Assembly: GCF_021130785.1 (NCBI RefSeq) | Contig: NC_060214.1 | Span: forward strand, 107,730,001 to 107,794,000 | Direction: 5' to 3' | DNA: 64,000 nt | DNA from: Homalodisca vitripennis | Taxonomy: Eukaryota; Arthropoda; Insecta; Hemiptera; Cicadellidae | Shown here: piece by piece, positions 35,301 through 47,300 of the stretch | How the letters are laid out: each line of letters starts with the position of its first letter | Numbering within the stretch: position 1 is the stretch's first letter | Notes under the pieces: model-generated | The model's input: the letters and a program-made list of their open reading frames with translations, nothing else | Databases searched by the model: none | Told to the model about the DNA's origin: nothing | Translations under genes and position numbers: made by a program

Positions 35301-38300
35301 TCCAAAAAAGTCTGTGTCGAAGAAGTTGTCAAGTCTGTGATAACGTCAGATTTCAGACGCTGAATGAAGTGGAAGGTGAACTGGAGCTAAACTCATCATT
35401 TGCATCAAAAGATTAAGTTTGAAAATGTTTGGCAAGTTAAATGTATAACACTAAATAAACACAAATGGTTGTCCATTCAATATTGTTTTTGCAAAATAGT
35501 ATAACGTCATGAATTTATTTGCAGGAAATGCGTTACGAAGAGGCTCTACAGAAATTTACAACAGCCTTAGTGGTATTGGGGTACAACCCTCATCTCTCCT
35601 ACAACGTCGCCTTATGCTACTATAGGCTGAAGGAGTATGCTCCAGCTCTCAAACACATAGGTAGTGTTTTGTGTACATTAACGTACTTAAATTCTAAACT
35701 AGCCAATGTTGGTTAACCATATAATTCAATATGATCTGTGTGACATGGTCTGGCTATTAAAAAAGTTTTGTTCAAACTCAGCCACTCTCTACACTTCAGA
35801 ATTAATCCCAGATCAAAAGATTTTGTTATTGGAGATTAATCTTCATTAAGTTTATTAATTAGATGGAATAAGTCTGTTTTATAAATGCAGTATGAAATTT
35901 GATTGAAAGGATATAATTTTAAAGTAAGTTTAAGTAAATAATTTGGTCACTTGCGTTCTATTACTAATGAGAAATAAATTTAACTACAGTATTTTTCATG
36001 TACAATATTTATTTTAAATTAGCTTTATATAAATTCAAGTGTTTAAGAAATATAAAAAATGTCCTGATTGTAAAATATATTGAGATCTTGTTGAATAATG
36101 TTATAAAATATATAACTCACAATCTTAAAAATGTCCTGATGGTACCTTCACACAGACGCACTTAACACAATGGTATAAATCAAGCTGGGTAGCTACAAGG
36201 CTTGGAAAGAATTGACTGTTTTTTCCCGAGATGTAATTCTACTCCCCCACCTTCTCATGACTCCGTGAACCAATCAGATGTGAGATTATCTTAAATCGAA
36301 GTACGTCTGCTCGACTCGGGATATATGACTCACCTGTCTAGCTACGCAGCTTATTTTATTTTTTAATACTTTTGCTTTTTTTGAAACATTTTGTTTATTT
36401 AAATGTGATTTAAATATTTACTAATTCTCAATCCGTTACATTTGAGACTGCAAAATGATAAATTTTGCATCGTTTCAACATCAGAGACACATAGACTACA
36501 AAGAGCTCTGTCAAATTTACTCATCAGCCATTCAGTGTAATCTAGATGAAGAGGAGTTCTCATTGTCTCATCAATAGTGTAGCTGTCAAGTTCATTACTA
36601 CTTGCCCAAAGAGTCATTGATCAATTTTTGTTACAGGCTTTTGCCCCTGTTCTTTGCCGCAATGCAGAAAAAAAATTTCATTATGAGCTGTGCCGCAGAG
36701 TTTTTGATGGCAACATTATGACTTAAAACTGTCAGTTCTCAGTTCTGATTTGTAATGATAATGGATTGAAGGAAATGGATTTCTAGTATTTAGTGTGATA
36801 ATATTTGCCACTTTTCTTGATACTTCCAGCGGACATCATTGAGCGAGGAATACGGGAACATCCAGAGTTGAGTGTTGGCATGGCAACGGAAGGCATCGAG
36901 GTGCGCAGTGTGGGAAACACGTTGACTCTGCATGAGACAGCTCTCATCGAGGCTTTCAACCTCAAGGCAGCCATAGAATACCAGCTGAACAATTGTGAGT
37001 AACGTGAAGGAAGTGTTCTCTTTCGAATTCAATCAAAACTTATGATGTGATCATTCAGCAGCTTCAGTTTCACCAAACTGCATAGGCACAATTCAAATAT
37101 TTTATTAGTCAACGACCTTAAAAGTTTTTTTTTTAGAAATTTTATACTATAAAAATAAGGTCACTTTTTTCGTGGCTTTGGACTGATAATAGTGCAGTGT
37201 TTTTTGTGGCATTTTCATAATATGACTGAGTTAACCTGATTAATTAACACTGATATTGCAGTGGAGACAGCCAGGGAAGCATTGACGGACATGCCACCTA
37301 GATCGGAGGAGGAGCTTGATGCAGTCACCCTCCACAACCAGGCTCTCATGAACATGGAGTCTAAGCCACATGAGGGGTTTGTATTTTTTATCTATTATTA
37401 TATGTGAATTGGTGATCTTGTAGAGTTTTCATGGAGCTATGGATAATGATGGAACAAATATTAGATTTTGATTTTGTATACTGTTGACACGGGAGTCTTC
37501 TATTACATTTACACAAATCAAAGACCAGATCCTGTCGAATGCCTTATTACATAATATCAACAGCAAACTGATCATATCAAATGAACGGTCAAATAATGAA
37601 TGTTAAGCTAAAAAATATTGTTATTGATTATAATCCTGCTTAGCTGAAAAAATATTACTCCTTTAACATTTCAAACAAAGAAAAAATTTTTTTTTTTTCA
37701 TTTTAAAGGGAAAAAAATGATAGGGGTTTGTATTTGAAAATGTTTAGTTGCCCCCCCCCCCCCCCATTAGTACAAAATTTTGTCATGATTTCCTGGTTGA
37801 ATTTACATATCTCAAAGAGATATCCAAATGATCCAAATTATGGATCAATTGGTTTATGATCCAAATGATGGTATTGGCTGTTTTAAAGTTGCCATTTTGT
37901 TGCTGCAGCTTATAATTTCATCTTGTAAATAATTTTAATTTTATTTTCAGTTCAAAAACATCCAAAGCGTATTTTATGTGGTCCCAGAACGGCTTTAAAT
38001 ATTTCCAGGTGTGCCAGGACATAAAACTCACTCTGTATATGTTACTAAATACTTTCTAATGCTGACTAGAGTCTTTCATTGACCTGTGGCATTGCTTCCT
38101 AATTATGTGTTTATCATCCAACCTCTCAATGTAGGACAGGTAATTTGACTTTGGATGATGACTGTAGCTTTAGATAATAATGATTGTTTTGCAGATTTGA
38201 GAAGCTGCAGTTTCTGCTACAACAGAATCCATTTCCTCCAGAGACCTTGGGCAACTTGCTGCTGCTGTACTGCCGATACCAATGTTTCGACCTGGCAGCA

Positions 38301-41300
38301 GATGTGTTGGCTGACAACACTCATCTCACCCACAAGTATCTCTCTCCGGTACGTTAACAGAACATGTCTCCACCATTGTTCTCTAGGGACAAGAAGCTTA
38401 GAAACTGCACTTAATTCTAAAAGGACCTTTTGGGCTGCCTCTGGAGTGACAGGATACTCTGGATGGGTAAGGTTGGGGGTACGGGCCGCCTCCTGTCATG
38501 ACCCATGAGGAAGGATGTAGGGCATTAATTTCAATCATGTCTCCTTCAATGAAAGGGAAGCCAGCTTAGAACCAGCCCGTCCAGTCAAAGCAGGCAGGGG
38601 GCAGCACGCCCTTGTACCCTCGTGTTTAGGCTACCAACAGCCCTTAACACTCAGGGAGCCTTGCACCCCAAGAGAATCTTGACTTTTGTGGTTAATGATG
38701 TGCTGTTCCTGGACATCCATTACGATGCCCAGATGTAAGTGACAAATTGGTTTTTGTTGTACCCAGTGTATGTTTGACTGGAAAGTATAAATGCGCCAGA
38801 AGTTAACCAACCCTCCTGGGGTTATGTTCCCACCATTGTTACGTTATGTGTAGAAAACTCAGTTGCTCCACCGTGCTTAGGGATCGTGTCTAAAATATCT
38901 TAGTGCACTCAGTTGCGCACCTGATGACACAATGAGCATACCTCTTCACATAGATTATATTATATTTTGTAATCTAAATGATTAAGAGGACCAGAAGTTA
39001 AGCTAAATTGTGAGTAATAATTATTTCAGGTTTTGCACTACTAGTTAAAATTAATTATATTTTCAACGCTAAATTGGAGTTTGCTATTTTACCTTGAGAA
39101 ACAATATAAATAGAGCCATATATAATTTTGTAATGAGGTTGGATTCAAAATAGTACAGTTTTCTATATTGTATGGATATATAGATATTGTTATTTAAAAT
39201 ACAAAGCTACAACCTAAAATAAGTGCCCATTAAATAGCAAGCACTAATAAGAATACACTAGCACATGAAAACACAAGTAATTTGTTGTAAAATATGGAGT
39301 AAATGTCAGTAATAAAAATGAAATGGTTTGGATTTAAATTTTATCAAACGCATTGAAATTTCTTCTCCCCAAATATAATGACACTTAAAATCATAACTTT
39401 GATGTATACCTTCATATTCCAGTTAATTGAAATCTGGAGTCACGTAGAGTTTTATGGTCTCTACCATTTTCCAATATCATGGTCTCATGATATATGCTGT
39501 TATATGTCTATCACAACTTAGGTGAGATGGTAACTTTGAAAAAAATCAAAAATCAAATCAAATCTTTATTCACATATACATTGAGTACAGCGATTGTGTC
39601 ATTTGAATTACAATTGTTAAGTTCGAATTAGGTAAAAAGTATGTACAGTAAGAGTTACAGAATTTGTCATTATTCATCTTCATTGCTGAGTTCTCCAATC
39701 CAAAAAAACTCCTGGACTGTGTATATTGTTCGTTCCAGCAGCCAGTCCATGAGTCTTCTCTTCAGATTCTTCTCAGAGATTCTCTTCATTTCTTCTTAAA
39801 CACAACTTAGGTGAGATGGTAACTTTGAAACAACAACCAACAACAAATTTTAATATCAATATACAATATTTTAAGTGACTGGAACAAAGTTATAACCTTC
39901 TTACAAATGATTTTCATTCACAACAATCCCCATAATTTAAAAGAACCAGAATTGGTTGCAGTGGGCAAACGAACCTTTCTCTATTAAACTTTTTCCTGTT
40001 CAATGTTGCAGTATCTCTATGACTTTCTCGATGCTCTAATAACACAACAATCGTCTCCCGAGGAAGCGTATCGCAAGTTTGACGAACTGGCTTCACGTCA
40101 CACAGATGTGTTGCGCAAAGCAACACGCCGAGTACAGGAGGCAAGAGAGTCCCACAACGACGCTGCTGTTAAGAAAGCTGTTACAGAATATGAGGATACC
40201 CTTGACAGGTACATCATTATAATAAAAAAAAAATAAAATTGTAAAGTATATTTTATTGCTCTGAACAGAAACAGTAAAACTTTATACTGCAAATAAAAAG
40301 TAATTGAATTGACTTAATATTACAAACTCTTTAAGGTAAGTGTAGTTTAAAGTAATGTAGTTAGTTCTATAAATGAAGAACATCTTGTGAGTTACATAAA
40401 GATATTTTTCTTACAAAAATGTGCTTTGTATTTTGCAGTGTAGTAATAAACTTGAATTAAAAATTTCCTTCTGGTACTTGGCCAAATTTAAACTTCAGGG
40501 AGCGCTGATGGCCGAGTGGTTTTAGATGTCAGACTTTAAATCTCAACTAGAGATATTTCAGGTTCAAAAACCCTATCTGTAACCATAGCACTTTTTATCA
40601 GTACCATTGACCTTGTACTGTATCAACTCCTCCTTAATCTGTTTGATAAGATCCTGGCACAGGCCAGTGGCCCATGAGGACGGGCAGAATAAGGTTTAAA
40701 AGATTGGCCTTTCCTTTAAAATAAATAAAACTTCAGGTCAATTTGTCCATCAAACATAATTTCATCCCACAAAAACCCCCTTTTTAGTCCTAGTAATGAC
40801 GTGCACTCTATTATTGAAAAGGAATTGTTACTAACCCATTTTCATTGGTACTAGTTAATAACTTATGTGTAATTCAACTTGAATAATTTATATGAAAAAT
40901 TTAATTCCTTGAGTTAATCTGTATTTACAGAATGTAATTTCATACAATTGATTTTTTAAATAAATAAATAATTTTATTTTAAAATGTTTTACATAAATTA
41001 CATAATTATACTGCTAAGTGATTTCCAGCAACAGAACGTGGCATGACTGATGAACAAGCATGTAATTTAGTATTGACAGAACTGATTGAGATCCTGCCCA
41101 AGCATACACCAATCCTATCAATGGCATTATCTAGCGATTATCAGTGATTACCACAAGGTAACCAAATCATGTGACTGGGTGGTCATTGATAAGTGATCAA
41201 ATCATTGTAAGCAGTACTCCTGCCCCACCATGGGTGGTGGTTTAGTCACCTTTAAGCCATTAGCTTCCATATTAATCGTTAAATAGAGCTTCTTGGTACT

Positions 41301-44300
41301 AGCTGGTACTAGCATATAGTCTGATAAAATAAAACTTTCTTTAACTTTATTTTAGTTTAATTTATGTAAAATGGTAGATAATAGCCAATGAGAACAGCTT
41401 CTCCCAAAGATAATTCAAACAATAGAGCAATAAAAAAACTAACAGTTAACTAAGTTTTCTATTACTGTACTTGGTTCCATCAATCTGGCAGTCAGATTGC
41501 ACTGTAAATAGGGTTTTTAGAGAAATTATCATTGCTTTTTTTTCTGCAACCTCTTTTTAAAATCCTTTACACACTACTTAGTCTTTGTTAAATTAGAATC
41601 ATTTAGAAACATTTTTATGCAACAATATTTCCGCATTGAAAGTAGGAAAAGACCATATAGAAAATTTAACTATAAGATTTATTCATATAAAACATATTAA
41701 CTTGATTTTTCAAGAATCTTCAGAATAGATATGTTGTATACATTTATTGTGTTAATTATTCTTAATAAATTGTAAACTTACCTTCTGTCAGTTACTTATT
41801 TTTATGATGGCATGTGCAGTATTTCCTGTGTTTTTTATACGATAAAATGAAAATACTTAGTATACAATATAGTTACACAAAAATATTTTAAACATTTACA
41901 AAGATATTAAATAACGCAATCATATGAATCTTGCTTGTGCCATGAATACTTGATGATGTCAAACACAGAATAACATCACTAAAATAAGGAATTTGGCCCA
42001 AGGTAAATTTGAAATTTATTTATGTTAATGACTTTCCAGTAGTAGGAAATGAATTTGATACTCAATGATAATCATTTATTACTGGTAAAGATTACATGGC
42101 AATTCGTCATACATTGTCACATTGAAACACATTATTGGTACAATCCAATGAGCAATGCAATCCTCCAGTTTGTCCAAACCTTTAAAGAAAAGCAATCAAT
42201 ACATTAAATGAATAAAAAATCAACTAAAACTAATTAATTAAAACCCCCTTTACAACACAGATAATACTTTCCTAACATCGAAAATAATTGTTTAAGTCAT
42301 CAATACTTACTGCCGTGGCTCTTGGTACCCAAGGTGGTACTTTGCCTCGCCAACACACTGCCTCCAGATCTCTCTATCCATTGCCTCTTCTTCCCTTCTT
42401 CCCAGTTTTCTTATGTCTCTTCTGATCTGGTCTCGCCATCTCAACTTGGGCCTTCCTGGTGGTCTTCTGCCCTCCGGATTGTTTACAAGGACGTTCTTGA
42501 CTAAGGAGTTGTCCTCCTTCCTTAGTAAATGGCCAGCCCATCTCATTCTCCTACTTCTCACCTCGGCCACTATGTCTGGGTCCATATATAGTTGATATAT
42601 ATTATTAATTCATCAATAATCCCAAAAAATTCATCCACTTCATAAAATGTGTGTTCCAAGAGGAAATGCCAATTTGTTTTTTGAATATACCAAAAATGGT
42701 AGTGAACTTAATCTGTTTGGCAGTGCATTCCATAATTTTGGTCCAATAGATAAAGTTGCTAATGAATATTGTTTGGAAGTAATTTTTTGCTTGCAATATT
42801 GTTTGCGCTCCTTGTGTTATATTGGTGGATGTTTTGATATGTTAAATTGTTTGACGTAGCCAAAATGAAGTTCATGAAATTTTTGTTTACATGGATATTT
42901 ATAACCAATACTAGAGATATAACGTACTGCTTTTTTTTGTTAACTTACATTGTTTGATTGGTAATAATAATAATTAGCTGGAAATACTGTAGCTTTTGTA
43001 CACAAAAATTTTATTTTCATACTTTTAAAAACACAATAACATTAAGTATTTTAAAAGAATGGAAGAATCATGTTGTGAATCCAGTTTTCATTGCTCTTTG
43101 AGTATTGAAGTGTGAATACACAATCAATACTTATAAATTGTGTGCAATACTCTTAATTGAGTTGCTCTCAATTGTGCACCTGAGACAATGAGAATACCTC
43201 TTCACCTAGATTACACTATATTTTGTAGTCTAGGTGTCTGATGTCGAAACAATGTAAAGAGTTCATTCTGAACTTCTTTGTCAACGACTTTTTCGGATCT
43301 CTTCATGACTTCAGATTCCAGGAGTCAAGTCTGTGGCAGAATCAAATTCCAGATGCTGCACTAAGACAAAGGTGAACTGGAGCTAAACTCGGCATTCACA
43401 TTGAATCAATCCTTCCCACCATAGCTACATGTGAAGTTTCTCTACCATGGATTTAGGATATCACACAGTTGTCTGGTGTCCGAAGGTACATCCCGGTGCT
43501 GATGTCTCAGGCCAAGATCTACTGGGACCTGGAACAGTACTGGCAGGTGGAGAACATCTTCCACAAGTCGGTGGAGTTTTGTAACGAGAACGAGACCTGG
43601 AGGTTGCATGTTGCTCACACAAGTGTCTCGTGTCCGAAGGTATATCCCGGTGCTGATGTCTCAGGCCAAGATCTATTGGGGCCTGGAACAGTACTGGCAG
43701 GTGGAGAACATCTTCCACAAGTCGGTGGAGTTTTGTAACGAGAACGAGACCTGGAGGTTGCATGTTGCTCACACAAGTGTCTCGTGTCCGAAGGTACATC
43801 CCGGTGCTGATGTCTCAGGCCAAGATCTATTGGGACCTGGAACAGTACTGGCAGGTGGAGAACATCTTCCACAAGTCGGTGGAGTTTTGTAACGAGAACG
43901 AGACTTGGAGATTGCATGTTGCTCACGTCCTCTTCATGCAGGACAACAAGTTCAAGGAGGCGGCTGGCTTCTATGAGCCGATCGTCAAGAAGCATTACAA
44001 TAATGTAAGTGAGTTATACTGTATACACCTTTCTTAGAAACGTTTCAAATTGGCCGCAAATGCTCCAACTTTCTGTACATATATTTGTACTCTCCAAAAA
44101 TAATTGTTAAGTAGTCTTGCAAGATTGATAGTGTGAATTTTAGAAATTTAGCAATTCTAAGGTAATGAATTTGTCTGCCATTCTAATGTAGCCAGTTTAC
44201 AAATTCTAAAAAGATTCCTAGGGGCACATCTCCTCAGCCCCAAGGACATCAGAGAACAGGAGCCCTCAAATCTGATCGGCTTCTGTAAAAGTCTCAGATT

Positions 44301-47300
44301 CTGAGGACACAAATATAAGCAAGGGAGGCACAAAGGTTCTTTTAGGACTAAGTGCGGGGACAATTGTCTCTTTCCCTCAGGTAAAAAAAAATGTTGCCAG
44401 TTAACACCAAGAGTTGACCATGGTTTCAAGTCTAGCTGATTGCACTACCATGTAAATTTTAGTTTTCAAGTCATGTAAAGCTCTCGTTTCATCAAAGCAA
44501 TAGATTAGAAATGGGTAGAGGCAGCTCTGTGGTGAAACAAGCTGTGCGATTATCAAAGATCTCTTGTCACCAAAAACCTTACGATAATTCAATTAATTTA
44601 TATTTAGATGTAATACGATACAAAGTTGACTCACTATATAGGTATACTTTTAGTTTTAATGTAAGTAAAAACTATATTGTTACATTAAAATACGTTTGAT
44701 TTATATTGTCATGTGAATTTTAATTTCTTACCATTTAGCTCTTCCTAAATAAAAATTCAATTTTATGACTAAACTCAGCAACAGGTACGAGGGTCATCCT
44801 GAATTAAGGTCTATTTCGCAGTACAGCGAACAGGGCAATGCACAATGCACATGCCTTTCATTTAAAATGACATAATTTGCAGTTAAATCGTTGTAGAGTG
44901 CTGTTTACTGTGTGAATTAAGATGTTCAAAACAATTGATCAACCCGCTGACTGAGAAATACGATAAGTTATGCCGGTGACTTCTATAACATCGGCATTCA
45001 AAAGCTTGTACAACGTTATGACAAATGTTTAAACAAAATTGAAAACTATGTTTAAAAGTAAATCAAAATGTCAGGAATAAAATAAAAACAGATTTAAAGA
45101 AATTTGTTCTTGTTTATTTTTATAAGAAATCATACCTTACTTTCCGCATGACTGTTGTATTTGAAGTGAGTTCACAACTAATTACTTAGCTGATCTACTC
45201 GTATATCGACTGACTTGCCTTCGGCTCGCTACGCCCCCAGGCCCCCAAAGTGAGTGCTTAAAAATTCGGGGATTAGATGGATTTGGTGATTGGTTAAATT
45301 TGGACATGAGGTTGCATGTTCCCTGCTGCATCCGATCCCGAGAATCGTACGGGTCATAATGCTTCGCTAACGCTCAGCTAAATTGCGTGTGGTATATAAA
45401 AATAAACAATGGATTTTGGCGAAAAATTAAGTGACGTGTTAGCAAATTTAGGAGACAAGAGAATTGGGGAGATAACTAAAGTCCGAGATTAGGTTCGCCA
45501 GAAAGTGGTAAGTTGAGTGTTTAATTTTAACCAGAGTTTTGAGTTTGAAGGCGTTTTGTGGCTTAACCGTAGGAGTTACGACAAAAAATGACTGGACCTT
45601 TTTTGTCAAAATCTAATTTTGTGTTTCCATTCTGCCGTTGGATTTGATGTAGGACCTTTGGTTTACCCGGCACAGAGCTTGCAAGAAAAGTCTGCTACAC
45701 AATTCCATTATTTATATTTTAGACTAACCAGAAATTTTTCCTAGTTAGTTACAAATAGAAATTCCTATAAAATTATACTTTAAGCACTAATTAGTTCATA
45801 AACTTAGTATACAAAAAATTGTCAAAAATGTACACATTATTAGACTAACTTGATAATGAAACATTAGAATTTGCTGTTTTAATTAAAAAAAGAAATATAA
45901 ACCTAAGGAAGACTGCTGGCTTTTATAAAGCAATATGTAACCGCAACCTTTTTATAGATTTAACCATACTCAACTTAACATTCCAATTAGTTCACTATAA
46001 CAGATATGCTCTGTAAACTAATAACTCTACAAGTTAGCTGTGTTAAGATGCGTTTTACGATTAACGATGGCGAATGTCCAAAATTATGTTATCCTTTCAG
46101 ATCATTCATTACAATAATGAGGTTGAAACAAAAATTATTAAAAATGTTTACTAAATGGTTTTTAATTCCTAAATATTAGAATTATTATAATAGAAGTTCA
46201 AATGAATAAAAGTATCTAATTCTGTCTCCTTCTAAACGTGTACACGTATACATACACTAACCGAATAGAGCTTTAATCCATCTTTTACTAATTATTTATG
46301 GTTGCCACTACCTTTTAGATTCTGGGTGCCAGTGCCATCGTGTTGGCAAACCTGTGTGTCTCGTATATCATGACGGCCCAGAATGACGAAGCTGAAGACT
46401 TGATGCGTAAGATAGAGAAGGAGGAGGAAAGGCTTGCGTACGGTGATCCTGATAAGAAAGTGTTCCATCTGTGTATCGTCAATCTTGTCATTGGGTCAGT
46501 AAACAAATGTGTTAACGTTTATAATTCATACAAATTAAAGTTTAACCCTTTTAGTGCCAGGTCCAAAAATTAAAAGTCATTTCAAGAATGCCGGGGAATT
46601 TCCATCTAGTACTAATGGCAGGCCTATTTTAGCCGTTTTGCACTGTTTTACTAAAATATTTGTTAAAAGTACAGATATTTTCTTAATTTTTTTACCTGTT
46701 AGCAGAACAATAAATTTCATTCTTACGCACTATAAAACAAATCTTATTCTTAAATGCAATGTACTTATTAAAGTTTAAAAAAGAATATTTACGTATAGTA
46801 TTAATTACTTATACTCGTAGTATTATTTTCCTGTTTTTCATGAGAAATAGGACTTTAAAAAAATTTTGCTATAAAACATATCACTTGAAATGGAAAATTA
46901 AAGTGAACATAAACATAAAAAGTTTTAATTAATATTTTTAAAACTGTAAAAGTAATGTTCGAGTTTTAGAAAGTAACATTTTCACTTTGTTGTGTTGTTT
47001 TGCACCAAATTTAAAACAAACAACTGACTAATCTTCCAATATTGCTGTATCTCCTTTTTACTTGCAATTTGGTTCAGTTTCATTATTTATATGCCAACAA
47101 ATTATGGTATAATATGTCAACAATTTTCATGGTAGAATATTGTTTTCATCAACGTCTGTACCTACGGACATTGGTGCCAAAAAGGGTTAAGTATAAAACA
47201 GGATTATGTACATTATATTATTTTTTTGTAGCACAAAAGAGTACAATATCTTTCAATGTATTAATAATGAACATTTAATGTGTGATTGGAGGAACATACA

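Larger units (their letters stand above)
43461..43922 (+). repeat. 154-bp tandem triplication across the intron/exon 10 junction
   Basis: Period 154: GGTA[CT]ATCCCGGTGCTGAT begins at 43485, 43639 and 43793. Each unit holds about 21 bases of intron end (ending CGAAG) and 133 bases of exon. The words at the junctions are TCAC in the intron (43461), at both internal junctions (43615, 43769) and in the final exon (43923), a 4-base microhomology that marks how the unit arose. Copies differ at only a handful of positions, so the event is recent. 154 is not divisible by three, so read-through from the first acceptor meets a stop at 43736-43738. Confidence 0.97.

Noticed and set aside
38155..38508. 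117-codon + strand ORF over IFT70 exon 8
   Set aside because: Different frame from the real exon and runs on into an antisense Rep-A copy.
43469..43738. Alternative protein from exon 10 copy 1 as a genuine exon
   Set aside because: The frame shifts after WRLHVAH into duplicated intron sequence and stops; only the third copy joins to exon 11.
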